DNA of 32,469 nucleotides from an uncultured Bacteroides sp. (lineage in GTDB: Bacteria > Bacteroidota > Bacteroidia > Bacteroidales > Bacteroidaceae): contig URWP01000005.1 of the NCBI GenBank assembly GCA_900551645.1, positions 1 through 32,469 on the forward strand. Reading direction: 5' to 3'. Below the pieces are notes generated by a model, which was given only the letters and a program-made list of their open reading frames with translations, did no database searches and was not told the DNA's origin. Shown here piece by piece: positions 1 through 8,882 of the stretch (position 1 is the stretch's first letter; each line of letters begins with the position of its first letter). The position numbers were made by a program, and so were the translations under genes.

Positions 1-170
1 ATATGTGCAACTTTCCCATTTATAAATATCTAAAATTTTAATTCAACCAACGAGTATAATATATATTCTACCTGAAAGGGCGGGAATGTCCATAAAGCTA
101 TTGATTTTTTATGAATCGGCAGGCTTTTATTGGGGCATACCCGCTCTTCTTTTTAGATAACATGGATGAT

Positions 171-1358
171 ATGAGAAAGACTCTGATATTGCTTTTCCTT
201 TTTGTTTCTGTCTGTTTGTTTGCCAGACAACATGTTACAGTCATTATTTCTCTTGACGGTTACCGATGGGACTATCCGCTTATGTATGATACTCCGTTTC
301 TTGATTCATTGGCCCATCGGGGGGTAAGTGCTGTGATGCGTCCGTCATTCCCTTCAAAAACATTTCCCAATCATTATACATTGGCTACAGGGCTTGTACC
401 CGATCATCATGGAATCATTGCCAACCGTTTCTACGATGTGTTTTCGGAACGGACATATAGCATCGGGGATAAGGTGACAGGTAAAGACGGATCGTTCTAC
501 GGAGGCGAACCTATTTGGTTGACGGCCAAGCGTCAGGGCATCAAAGTGGGAGTCGTTTACTGGCCCGGGTCCGATGTCGCGATTCAAGGGCAGTATCCCG
601 ACTACTATAAGGACTATGCACAAAAACCTTTATTGACTTATCCCCAGCGTTTGGCAGAAGTCGAGAGGCTGCTGACTCTCCCTGATAGTTTACGTCCGCA
701 ACTTGTTATGGTTTATTTTGATGAACCGGATCATTGTGGACATGTCTACGGGCCTGCTTCGCGACCTACTCGCCGAGCCGTAGAAGAGTTGGATTCATTG
801 CTGAATGATTTTTATATCCGGCTTCGTGCTCTGCCAGCAGGTAAAGACATTAATTTTATTGTTACTTCAGACCATGGTATGGTTCCTACCTCGTCCGAAC
901 GTATTATACGTCTTTCGGATTATCTGCAACCTGAGTGGTGTGAGCGGGTATTGGCTGACTTGCCTACACTGATTTTTCCTCGGGAAGGTCATGAGGACGA
1001 CATTCTAAGGGCTTTGAAGCAGGTACCTCATTTGCGCGTGTGGCGCCGGAAAGATATACCTGTGTATTTGCATTACGGCTCCAATCCGAATGTAGCTCCT
1101 ATTGTAGCTTTGCCTGATAATGGTTGGCTGGTGACTGAAAATGAAAGAGTGAATCTGGGTAACCACGGCTTTGATCCCACGAATTCTGATCTTTACGTGC
1201 CTTTCCGTGCCGAAGGACCCGATTTCAAGCGTGGATATGTACGCCAGACGCTGTTCGATAATACCTGTATCTATCCGCTTCTGGCTTATCTGTTAGGTAT
1301 TGAGCCTGCTTTCTGCGACGGCGATATCAGTCAGATTTCCGATTTATTGGCACGTTGA
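171..1358 (+). CDS. Secreted ectonucleotide pyrophosphatase/phosphodiesterase (NPP) family protein
   Basis: Alkaline-phosphatase-superfamily enzyme of the NPP type, which hydrolyses phosphodiester or pyrophosphate bonds in nucleotides or related phosphodiesters. From the chosen start it has 395 residues. A hydrophobic signal peptide covers about residues 3-18. Visible active-site residues are D29 (ISLDGYRW), the nucleophile T64 in PSKTFPNHYT, D187 and H191 (PDHCGHVYGP), D234-H235 (TSDHGM) and H332 (GNHGFDP). This is a complete two-metal NPP set. The frame is open back to 111, but starts at 162 or 171 put the signal peptide at the N-terminus; 171 is preferred. It converges on the SusCD/phosphatase operon on the other strand, with a hairpin between them. 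The true substrate is unknown. Export to the periplasm or surface is inferred from the signal peptide. Confidence 0.88.
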   Translation: MRKTLILLFLFVSVCLFARQHVTVIISLDGYRWDYPLMYDTPFLDSLAHRGVSAVMRPSFPSKTFPNHYTLATGLVPDHHGIIANRFYDVFSERTYSIGDKVTGKDGSFYGGEPIWLTAKRQGIKVGVVYWPGSDVAIQGQYPDYYKDYAQKPLLTYPQRLAEVERLLTLPDSLRPQLVMVYFDEPDHCGHVYGPASRPTRRAVEELDSLLNDFYIRLRALPAGKDINFIVTSDHGMVPTSSERIIRLSDYLQPEWCERVLADLPTLIFPREGHEDDILRALKQVPHLRVWRRKDIPVYLHYGSNPNVAPIVALPDNGWLVTENERVNLGNHGFDPTNSDLYVPFRAEGPDFKRGYVRQTLFDNTCIYPLLAYLLGIEPAFCDGDISQISDLLAR

Positions 1359-1454
1359 TTCGTAATAATAATTGGAGAATCTTCCGGTAAAAGTCATAAA
1401 TTCCCCGTTTTATATATAGCAGACCCGTGGAACATTCGAAGTCTGGCCATAATG

Positions 1455-1510
1455 AAAGAGCCGTATCATGACTCATCTTCTGTGTGAGTCTGTGATACGG
1501 CTCTTTCTTT
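1455..1510 (+). terminator. Intrinsic terminator between convergent genes
   Basis: A perfect 14-bp stem pairs 1455-1468 (AAAGAGCCGTATCA) with 1493-1506. A second 5-bp stem lies inside the loop (ACTCA at 1471-1475, TGAGT at 1485-1489), and a T-rich tail follows on the plus strand. It best serves the plus-strand phosphodiesterase gene. On the minus strand the stem is equally strong but the tail is poor in T. Confidence 0.8.
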
Positions 1511-1524
1511 ATTGAGATCGTGTT

Positions 1525-2517
1525 TTATTCTCCGCGGGCGAAATCTGCGGGGTAAGTAACAAGGTTGATGACCTTGCCTCCTTTCAGACGTATCCAGGTC
1601 TTGAAGCTTCTTTCTCCTTCATGGAGTTCGATGACACGGGCACCGTTCCCTCCCGGAATATCGTGATATACAGTCTTTCCGCCGGTGAAGCGTCCGTAGC
1701 CTAACAGGATGTTGTTCCAGTCTGCCACGTAATCGTTTACATGGTCATGACCAACAAAGGTCGCCATGACATCACCGGCATTCAGCATGGCGGCATACAG
1801 ACCGGTGTTGATGGCAGGTGCGCAGGCTTTTTCCTTGCGGGTACCTATCAGCAGGGCATTTTCGTTTTGGGCTGCCTGGTTATATTCCGGAAACGGAATA
1901 TGGAAGAAAGCCATTGCCGGCAAGGGCTTTCCACCGTTGCGCGCAGTAAATGCTGCACTTTCCTTACGGTACCATTCTACCTGATCTGCCTTTATCCAGT
2001 CATATCCTTTAATCTGTTTCAATGGGGAATAGGTGTTGCTGTCAAAAATATAGAGTACAGCAGCTTCGGCGTTTCCCGTAGAGGCTTGGACAGGCAGAAT
2101 GAAATTGCTGACTCCGGAAATGCCTTCGGTCCGGGTATTCAGGCAGCCGACTTTCTTTTCTACGTATTCCGATAATTCTGTACGGTTCATATCCTGTTCG
2201 TCATCGTGATTCCCCCAGGTAACAGCAAACGGAATGTGACGTGAGATGGTAGGTTCGAGTGCCTTGTCTAACCCTTCAGATGCAGGCTTGGCGAAAATCA
2301 GGTCGCCGGTATAGATGACCAGATCGGGCTTTTCGGCATCCAGCACTTCATTCATACGTTCAGCGGCCTCTTCCGAGGCAGGATTTCCAGGTACCCAATG
2401 GACATCGGTAAACTGAACTATCTTGAATTTCTTGTCGGGATTGAATTTCAAGGTTTGTGCCTGTATGCCGAATGTTCCCATGCATAGGAATGCCGCAGCC
2501 ATGATTATTTTTTTCAT
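1525..2517 (-). CDS. Secreted calcineurin-like metallophosphoesterase
   Basis: A 330-residue metallophosphoesterase with a signal peptide (about residues 1-20, ending GIQA). The dimetal motifs are all present and in order: D38-x-H40 (FTDVH), GD at 71-72 (YTGDL), GNHD at 102-105, H206 in FFHIP, and GHDH at 256-259. This order matches purple-acid-phosphatase-like or phosphodiesterase exported enzymes. The frame stays open to 2604, but that part overlaps the end of the upstream gene. The ATG at 2517 gives MKKIIMAAAF, a clean signal peptide, and leaves 19 bases to the previous stop. It is the last gene of the minus-strand SusCD operon. Substrate unknown; phosphomonoester or phosphodiester cleavage is inferred from the family. 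Confidence 0.88.
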   Translation of the reverse strand: MKKIIMAAAFLCMGTFGIQAQTLKFNPDKKFKIVQFTDVHWVPGNPASEEAAERMNEVLDAEKPDLVIYTGDLIFAKPASEGLDKALEPTISRHIPFAVTWGNHDDEQDMNRTELSEYVEKKVGCLNTRTEGISGVSNFILPVQASTGNAEAAVLYIFDSNTYSPLKQIKGYDWIKADQVEWYRKESAAFTARNGGKPLPAMAFFHIPFPEYNQAAQNENALLIGTRKEKACAPAINTGLYAAMLNAGDVMATFVGHDHVNDYVADWNNILLGYGRFTGGKTVYHDIPGGNGARVIELHEGERSFKTWIRLKGGKVINLVTYPADFARGE

Positions 2518-2536
2518 TGATACTGTTTTTAAAAGG

Positions 2537-3595
2537 TTAGAATTCCATTTTCTTTCCGGCTTGGGGATGATTTGGAGCAAAAGGTATCTGGAGGAAATCG
2601 GCAATGGTAGCTGCTACCTGGTTATTATAATATTGTTTATTGCCGGATATTTCTCCTTGGGCAGGTATTCCTTTACCTATAGCCATGAACCAGGTTTCAC
2701 CTGAGCCGGTTGTTTCGGTACCATGGTCACGCCAGTCGTCTGCTTTTACTTTACCGCATCCACGTCCGTGATCGCAGGTTATGATAAGGGTAGTCTGGTC
2801 TTTGTAGAACGGATCAGACTGGATGTATTCCCAGATTTCTTTCAGAAAATTGTCGAAAGTACGGGCGCCTTCCAGATAAAGCCGGTAATCTCCCATGTGG
2901 GCCAGTTCGTCAATGTCTCCATAACCGATGTAGAGTAATTCCGGCTTCCGGCTTTTCATGGCTTCAATGGCATATTCATGAGTAAAGACATCGGCACGTT
3001 CATGTTCCCAGAATCTTGGGGCTGCATCTTGCATCTTTTCTACCAGCCGTTCGCTTTCTGTTGGATGGGGAGAAAGTGAGTGACGGTATCCTGTATTTAC
3101 TTCCAGATGACTCCGCTTTTCGTTTAGGATATGAATGAACCGGTCCCAACTTGCAAAGGCAAGTACTTTTCCTTTATACCGGTCTGTGTTATTGGCAACC
3201 TCCAGAATAGAAATATTCGGGTTCCATACCGGATTGTTGGTATTGATCCGTTCGTCATCGGGGTGTCCGCATAATAATTCGTTATATCCCGGATAGGAGA
3301 ACTGCATTTTGTTTTTTACTTGCATGCGGCATCCTTTCCAACGGTTACCGATCAGAAGTCCATCATGGGCAATTTTTGACCAGGTGAATGGCATCAGAAG
3401 AGCCCGTCGTTCTTCGGGCGTTGTCTTCCAGTAGGTTTTTTTGAGTTGTTCATTGTTTCCTATCAGCAGAGAATCTGCTCCGCTGAATACTTCTTGCCAA
3501 CGGTATCCGTCTACGGTGACGAATATTACACGTTGAGCATAAGTATACATGGTAAGGAATAATGATGCGGCAAATAAAATCAGTGTCTTTTTCAT
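2537..3595 (-). CDS. Secreted alkaline phosphatase superfamily protein
   Basis: A 352-residue protein with a signal peptide (about residues 1-20, then QRVIFVTVDGYRW). Metal and catalytic candidates follow the alkaline-phosphatase-superfamily order: D29, the probable nucleophile S100 in FSYPGYNELLCG, D229 and H233 (DIDELAH), D275-H276 (TCDHGRG) and H291 (RDHGTE). It differs from the plus-strand NPP at 171-1358 in its nucleophile loop (SYPGYNELL against KTFPNHYT), so the two are probably not redundant. It lies 22 bases after the SusD-like gene and 19 bases before the metallophosphoesterase, which suggests one transcript. It could be a phosphatase, a phosphodiesterase or a sulfatase-like hydrolase; the motifs alone do not decide. 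Confidence 0.85.
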   Translation of the reverse strand: MKKTLILFAASLFLTMYTYAQRVIFVTVDGYRWQEVFSGADSLLIGNNEQLKKTYWKTTPEERRALLMPFTWSKIAHDGLLIGNRWKGCRMQVKNKMQFSYPGYNELLCGHPDDERINTNNPVWNPNISILEVANNTDRYKGKVLAFASWDRFIHILNEKRSHLEVNTGYRHSLSPHPTESERLVEKMQDAAPRFWEHERADVFTHEYAIEAMKSRKPELLYIGYGDIDELAHMGDYRLYLEGARTFDNFLKEIWEYIQSDPFYKDQTTLIITCDHGRGCGKVKADDWRDHGTETTGSGETWFMAIGKGIPAQGEISGNKQYYNNQVAATIADFLQIPFAPNHPQAGKKMEF

Positions 3596-3617
3596 CGTTT
3601 CTTTTTTTGAATATTAG

Positions 3618-5102
3618 TTACTGCAACCACCAGGGCTTGTCGGAAGTCTTGTCTCCACCTCCGAATTGGCTTTCCAAAGCTGCCTGAACATTGGCGGTAT
3701 TGTTGTTGTATTCGCTTTGTGGGTACATCCAGCGATAAGGTAGCTGTACACCTGGAGCTCTGCGGAAATCCGGATAACCGGTACGGAGTGCTTCGTAATA
3801 AGGCAACCATACACCTCCTTGCAGGAAAGTCGGCAGATATTTTTGCATGGCTATCCGCTCGATTTTCTTTTCTATGGGTAAGCTAGAATCGTAAACAACC
3901 TCGTTCCCTTTCAGGTAAGTGTCGGCAGCATCTTCTCCCAGATAGGCAGCAACTTCGCTGGCATATGTACGGTAAAATTCAAAGGATGCTCTGACTGCCG
4001 ATTCATAATAGGCTTTGTCATCTCCGCTTATCCAACCTCTGACTACACCTTCAGCCAAAATCAGTTGCTGTTCCGTATAACCAAGCAGAATCATAGGCTC
4101 GTTGGTTGGGCTCTTGTAGTAACGTTCTGTCGGTTTGGAACAAAGTCCGGCTGTAGCTTTGTCGTTGACCAGACTGTAGGGAACAGCCGGATCGCCACCG
4201 CCGTACGCTGTAAAGTCATCTACAGCTTTACCTTCCTGCTCGGCTTTTGGGGTTTGGGTAGCGATGGCAAACAGGCGAGGGTCTTTACGTGTTACAAATG
4301 CTGCTATGTAGGTAGAGTCCATAAAACGTCCGGAACCGAAATCACTGTCGTTGAAATAAGGATAGCGGTTGCTGGACTGGTCGAGGTAAACAAGCTGTCC
4401 GTTGTCTGCCGCACTTTCCATCAATGGACAGTCTTTGACGATTTCGGCAAAGGTAGCAGGTACGTTGATATTGCCAACTTTTGTCTTGTTCGACAAGGAC
4501 ATGAGAATACGCAGACGGTAAGCGTTGATCAGTTTTCTCCACTGCAGAAGGTTCCCGTTGTAAATAATGTCTCCGCTGATGATTTCATTATTGTCTTTAA
4601 GTAAGTTATCGGCTTCTGCCAATTCGTTGAGGATACCTTCGAATACTTTTTCCTGACTGTCGTATTGAGGTTGGTATACTGCATTGGTTTCTCCTTTCAA
4701 GGCATCACTGTAAGGGATATCACCGAAATCCATTGTCAGTTGATAAAAATAATTGGCACGGAAAAAGTGTCCCAATGCCTGATACGCACTTTCAGATTCT
4801 GATACCTCCATCATCTTGGTGACATCACGCAGATTGTCGTAATAATCGAAATCGCCTCGTGTCCATTTGTATACCTGATAAGCACTTTCACCGGAGGTAA
4901 GAATCAGTTGTTTGGTGGCATGACAGGCACTGGAACTGGTTTGGTTGAAAGCTGTGTAGGCAATTCCTGTCAATAACAGGGCCGGCTGGGTAGTGGTAGG
5001 ATTGTTTGGGTCTACGTTCAGCTCTTCCAGATCGATGCATGATGTACAGAAGCTGGAAGCTAGTATCAAAGAGGCAATGTATATGATAGATTTTTTTCTC
5101 AT
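3618..5102 (-). CDS. SusD/RagB-like surface lipoprotein (SusD-like_2 type)
   Basis: Substrate-binding surface lipoprotein that acts as a lid on the partner SusC channel. It has 494 residues. The N-terminus has a basic start, a hydrophobic core and a lipobox ending at C22, followed by IDLEELNVDPNNPT, which is characteristic of SusD-like proteins. The acidic residues after Cys fit the Bacteroidetes lipoprotein surface-export signal. Helical TPR-like segments follow, for example around residues 100-170. The C-terminus is rich in aromatics and glycine (RWMYPQSEYNNN, ending KPWWLQ). It starts 24 bases after the SusC stop, the normal SusC-SusD order. Neighbouring genes are phosphoesterases rather than glycosidases, so the ligand may be a phosphorylated molecule; this is inference. 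Confidence 0.93.
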   Translation of the reverse strand: MRKKSIIYIASLILASSFCTSCIDLEELNVDPNNPTTTQPALLLTGIAYTAFNQTSSSACHATKQLILTSGESAYQVYKWTRGDFDYYDNLRDVTKMMEVSESESAYQALGHFFRANYFYQLTMDFGDIPYSDALKGETNAVYQPQYDSQEKVFEGILNELAEADNLLKDNNEIISGDIIYNGNLLQWRKLINAYRLRILMSLSNKTKVGNINVPATFAEIVKDCPLMESAADNGQLVYLDQSSNRYPYFNDSDFGSGRFMDSTYIAAFVTRKDPRLFAIATQTPKAEQEGKAVDDFTAYGGGDPAVPYSLVNDKATAGLCSKPTERYYKSPTNEPMILLGYTEQQLILAEGVVRGWISGDDKAYYESAVRASFEFYRTYASEVAAYLGEDAADTYLKGNEVVYDSSLPIEKKIERIAMQKYLPTFLQGGVWLPYYEALRTGYPDFRRAPGVQLPYRWMYPQSEYNNNTANVQAALESQFGGGDKTSDKPWWLQ

Positions 5103-5126
5103 TTTCGTAATTTTAGCAGGTTGGAG

Positions 5127-8100
5127 TTAGAAAGTTATGTTGGCACTTACACCAATGTATCGTGCAGAAGGATCCTGAAGGTCGCCGTCGGAAGCTCCGA
5201 AGTCGGGATCCAGATAAGGAGTCTTTTTCAAGACAGCCAGATCGTTTCCGTAAAGTGTAACATCCAGCCCTTTGATAGTATTCGAGTGAATCAGATGACT
5301 GAAATCGTAAGTCACGGCTACACGTCTCAATTTCAGGAAAGAACGACTGAAAGTGTTGGCGAACAGTTCGCTTTCGCTGGTACGTACAACAGCGCGGTAC
5401 GGATAGTTTTGAGCCCAAGTCTGAATATTGACTGCGGTTCCATTTTTCTTGTATTCACGGGTGTCGCTGATAATGTTACCATTGACATCATAGGTTACTT
5501 CACCGCTTACAATGTTTACACCTTCGGGTACATAGATAGGTTTTCCTCCGTTGTCATATTCTTCCTGGCGGTACATTGTGGATTTCGGATGTTTACCTCC
5601 CCACCACATCTTCTGGATTGTGGTTGAAATCAGTGTTCCTCCGATAGCTCCATCCATATCTACATTTACAGTAAAATGATTGAACTTAAAGGTATTCTGT
5701 AATCCGAAACGTACATCGGGATCCTGATTGCCGATATAACTCTTGAATGCGCTTTGGGTAGGCATTCCGTTGCTGTCCAGAATCAGTTGTCCGTCAGGAG
5801 TCTTTTCCCATTCGGTAGCATACATGGCATCGGCACGGTCGCCTAGTTTCAGGTCACCGTATTTTTCCTGACCTCCATAGATTTCAGTCAGTCTGCGGAT
5901 GTTGGTACTCCAGTTGGTAGACAGGTTCCAGGTGAATCGTTTGCTTTGGATTGGGGTAGCTGTAACTATCAGTTCGGCTCCGTTGGTGGTATAAGTGTTT
6001 CCGTTGACATAACGGTTATTGAAACCGGAAGCAATGGAAATGGGAAGCTGGATGATGCTGTTATTGTCAATCATGTGATAATAGGTTACATCCAGACCGA
6101 GGCGATTACGTAGAAAAGAAGTCGAAAGGCCGATTTCATACGAGGTAGTCTTCTGAGGAAGGATGTTGGCATTCAACAGATCTGACTGGTAAGTGACTGA
6201 AGGGGTACTTCCGTAGAGAGTTCCTTTAGAATAAGTAGCATACAAAGAATAAGGGTCAAGGTCGCTGGATACCTGTGCCCATGCACCGTTTACTTTCAGG
6301 TAATCCATCCATGACGGAAGACTAATGTACTGGTCGAGCATTGCACTTACTGAAACAGAAGGATAGAAGTAGGAGTTGTTCCCTTTGATGATGGTAGACG
6401 ACCAGTCGTTACGTCCGGTCAGAGTCAGATAGACACCATCAAACAAGTCGAGATTGACAGAACCGTATACACTTTCGATGGCTTTCTCGTTCATGGAATT
6501 GGTGGCCGAAACGGGATTCAGGCTATTGCCCATGTTGTATACACCCGGTACTATCAGACCGTCGGTTGCCTGGTATTCATTGCGGATTTGGCGATAGTAG
6601 AGTGAAGAACCGGCATTGACAGTCAATGCAAAATTTTTGTTGAAGGCGCGGGTATAAGTAATCAGCACATCGGTGTTGATATCCAGTTGGTCTGTGTTCC
6701 AGGTTTTATAGTCACCGTTGCGGGAATCACCGTAGTTCATGTATGATTTCGGCGATTTCATATCTTCGAAGGTGTCTTCCAGACGTCCTGCTGCGCGTCC
6801 TTGTATGCTCAGCCCAGGCATGATGTCCCAGTTCAGTTTCACCTGTCCGTTGGTTACGTTACGATCATGTACTTGTGTCAGTTCGTAGGTGGCGAAATAA
6901 GGGTTGTTGTACCAGGCATAGTTGTAGTTGGCTTGTCGTTCTCCTTCTGCGTCGGGACGCCAGTGGTGGGCTGCCAGTTCCTTTCCGTTGACATCGTTAC
7001 CCATCCAAAGCAAAATGGTGTACATATGGTTTTTAGGTCCATATCCGTAGCGTGGATAGTTAGGAGAATATACTTTATTGTAGGACAAGTTGGCCGAGAG
7101 TGTTACAGCATCACTTAAATGATACATGCTGTTGAAATTCAAGCCTCCTGTATAGACAGAAGTATTAGGTACTTGGCCTTTCTGTTGTGAGAAATCGCCG
7201 TTAAAATTGAAATTGGCCTTTTTACTCTTATTTGCAACAGAAAATGTAGCCTTGGTAATGATACCGGTCTGAAGGAAATCTCTCAGATTGTCGTGAGCTT
7301 CCCAAGTGATAGGTACACGTTCATACTTGGATTGGTCGTCATAGATGGTTCCACTGACATCTCCCCACCAGGGAATGATATCTCCGGTCTCTTTGTTGCG
7401 GATAGGACTGTTCCATTGGGCGATTTTCTGACCTTCGAAACGAGGTCCCCAAGTCATATCGCCATCAGAGATACCTCCGTCTGCTCCATCCCAAAAGGCA
7501 TATTGTCCGTTTGAACCTGAGCCGAATTCAGTTTGTGTTTCTGGAAATACGGTGAATCCGGCTGTTACCATGGTAGATAATCCGGCTTTTACAGTCAGAC
7601 CTTCCTTATCGGCCAGTTTGGTGGTTATCAGGATAGCACCGTCTTTTCCCCTTGAACCATATAAGGCTGCTGCCGCTGTGCCTTTCAGAACATTGATGCT
7701 TTGAATATTTTCTGGAGAAACATCGAACAAGTCTGATTCTACAGGTACACCGTCAATAACCATCAGTGGTGTCTTTCCGCGTAGTGTAAAACTCGGAGCC
7801 TGGAATATTCCGGTCGGATTGGTTACAGTCAGACCTGCAATTTGTCCGGACAGTGCGTTACCTACATTGACTGTCCCCGGTTGGTCAAGTGCTTCTGTAT
7901 TGACTTGCTGGGTAGTGTACCCGATTTTCTTTTTCTGTTGTTTGATTCCGATGGCAGTTACCACTACTTCGTCAATGGCCTGTATCTCGTCGGTCATTTT
8001 TACATTGATGACAGACTGTCCGTTTACTTCTTTTTCCTGATCATTATAGCCCATGTATGAATATACCAGTGTTCCGTTACTTGGTACATTGATTTCATAC

Positions 8101-8273
8101 CGTCCGTCCATGTCGGTTACAGTTCCCGTTGAAGCATTACCTTTGATTGTGACAGTAGCTCCAATCAGAGCCCCTTCATTATCTGTTACTATACCTGTTA
8201 CCTTAATATTCTGTGCCCATGCGTTGATGGAAGATAGCAGGCACAGAAAGACAATACCTAATGTTGCTTTCAT
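5127..8273 (-). CDS. SusC/RagA-like TonB-linked outer membrane transporter
   Basis: TonB-dependent outer membrane receptor that imports ligands delivered by the SusD-like partner. It has 1048 residues. The signal peptide is cleaved after about A20 (INAWA/QN). A carboxypeptidase-regulatory-like domain follows at about 22-95, then a TonB-box-like DEVVVTAIG at 101-109, and the plug at about 115-220 with the SusC signature YGSRGKDGAILITTK (205-219). The rest is a beta-barrel ending in a terminal Phe (SANITF), as expected for barrel insertion. There is no N-terminal secretin/TonB signalling (STN) domain, so it probably does not signal through an anti-sigma factor. The gene follows the unknown 8307-8843 gene by 33 bases. 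The transported substrate cannot be read from the sequence. Confidence 0.96.
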   Translation of the reverse strand: MKATLGIVFLCLLSSINAWAQNIKVTGIVTDNEGALIGATVTIKGNASTGTVTDMDGRYEINVPSNGTLVYSYMGYNDQEKEVNGQSVINVKMTDEIQAIDEVVVTAIGIKQQKKKIGYTTQQVNTEALDQPGTVNVGNALSGQIAGLTVTNPTGIFQAPSFTLRGKTPLMVIDGVPVESDLFDVSPENIQSINVLKGTAAAALYGSRGKDGAILITTKLADKEGLTVKAGLSTMVTAGFTVFPETQTEFGSGSNGQYAFWDGADGGISDGDMTWGPRFEGQKIAQWNSPIRNKETGDIIPWWGDVSGTIYDDQSKYERVPITWEAHDNLRDFLQTGIITKATFSVANKSKKANFNFNGDFSQQKGQVPNTSVYTGGLNFNSMYHLSDAVTLSANLSYNKVYSPNYPRYGYGPKNHMYTILLWMGNDVNGKELAAHHWRPDAEGERQANYNYAWYNNPYFATYELTQVHDRNVTNGQVKLNWDIMPGLSIQGRAAGRLEDTFEDMKSPKSYMNYGDSRNGDYKTWNTDQLDINTDVLITYTRAFNKNFALTVNAGSSLYYRQIRNEYQATDGLIVPGVYNMGNSLNPVSATNSMNEKAIESVYGSVNLDLFDGVYLTLTGRNDWSSTIIKGNNSYFYPSVSVSAMLDQYISLPSWMDYLKVNGAWAQVSSDLDPYSLYATYSKGTLYGSTPSVTYQSDLLNANILPQKTTSYEIGLSTSFLRNRLGLDVTYYHMIDNNSIIQLPISIASGFNNRYVNGNTYTTNGAELIVTATPIQSKRFTWNLSTNWSTNIRRLTEIYGGQEKYGDLKLGDRADAMYATEWEKTPDGQLILDSNGMPTQSAFKSYIGNQDPDVRFGLQNTFKFNHFTVNVDMDGAIGGTLISTTIQKMWWGGKHPKSTMYRQEEYDNGGKPIYVPEGVNIVSGEVTYDVNGNIISDTREYKKNGTAVNIQTWAQNYPYRAVVRTSESELFANTFSRSFLKLRRVAVTYDFSHLIHSNTIKGLDVTLYGNDLAVLKKTPYLDPDFGASDGDLQDPSARYIGVSANITF

Positions 8274-8306
8274 ATGTTGGTCGTGAAGTCAAATTAAAAT
8301 TGGGTA

Positions 8307-8843
8307 TCAATAAAGATCTTTTAGATTCACCTGTTGGAAGAGTGCAAGTAGTGCTTTTGTATCTTTACGGTGTGCATCAAGTGACTCTTCGAATGAGTCG
8401 CTTTCCGAATCGATGGCAGCTAAAGAAACCTTCAGCACATGATAGAATAGCTGTTCTGATTCTTTTTCACTGATTTCGTGTTTTTTTACAGATTTGTTGA
8501 GAGCTTTTTCAATGCTTTTTACGGCATTATAGATTTCTGGTTTACGAATTACGGTACGTCTGGTCGGGTCACCGGGAACAACTTCTTCTTTGACTACATA
8601 AGTATCTTTGAATAAATTGTAAAAATAAGATACTCTTTTACTGTACTTGTTGGAGGTAATGCCTTCAAGAAGTTCAGGAGAAGGGTCTTCGTGAGCGGAA
8701 TAGAATTCCCATTTAGTAGCAGTTTCATTCGATGTAGTGGTGTTGTAAACTACATTTTCTTTTACCGGTTCATTGGTCGTGGCGAATGAAGCCGTTGCTT
8801 GCAGAACCATGGATGCACATAAAAAAATAAATGTCTTTTTCAT
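8307..8843 (-). CDS. Unknown secreted protein, first gene of the SusCD-phosphoesterase operon
   Basis: I do not recognise this 178-residue protein. A signal peptide is visible (MKKTFIFLCASMVLQATASFA, cleavage near residue 21). A Thr/Asn-rich linker follows (about 22-45), then a soluble, mostly charged domain predicted helical by composition, for example residues 105-175 with many Lys, Glu and Ser. There is no lipobox and only a signal-peptide Cys, and no catalytic motif is obvious. It lies upstream of susC with a 33-base gap and has a convincing -7 box just ahead of it, so it is probably the promoter-proximal gene of the operon. A periplasmic accessory or ligand-binding role is possible but unsupported. 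Confidence 0.75.
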   Translation of the reverse strand: MKKTFIFLCASMVLQATASFATTNEPVKENVVYNTTTSNETATKWEFYSAHEDPSPELLEGITSNKYSKRVSYFYNLFKDTYVVKEEVVPGDPTRRTVIRKPEIYNAVKSIEKALNKSVKKHEISEKESEQLFYHVLKVSLAAIDSESDSFEESLDAHRKDTKALLALFQQVNLKDLY

Positions 8844-8865
8844 AATTTTACTTTTTTTGATAGTG

Positions 8866-8873
8866 CAAAGGTA
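8866..8873 (-). promoter_or_regulatory. Promoter -7 box for the SusCD operon
   Basis: On the minus strand this reads TACCTTTG, a perfect match to the Bacteroides -7 consensus TAnnTTTG, 22 bases upstream of the ATG at 8843. No good TTTG -33 element lies at the usual 19-20 base spacing, which fits a promoter that depends on an activator. Confidence 0.65.
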
Positions 8874-8882
8874 CTGGGTGGA

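Noticed and set aside
5121..5627. Plus-strand frame of 168 residues opposite susC
   Set aside because: It is a shadow of the susC barrel coding sequence with Cys-rich, non-family composition and no promoter.
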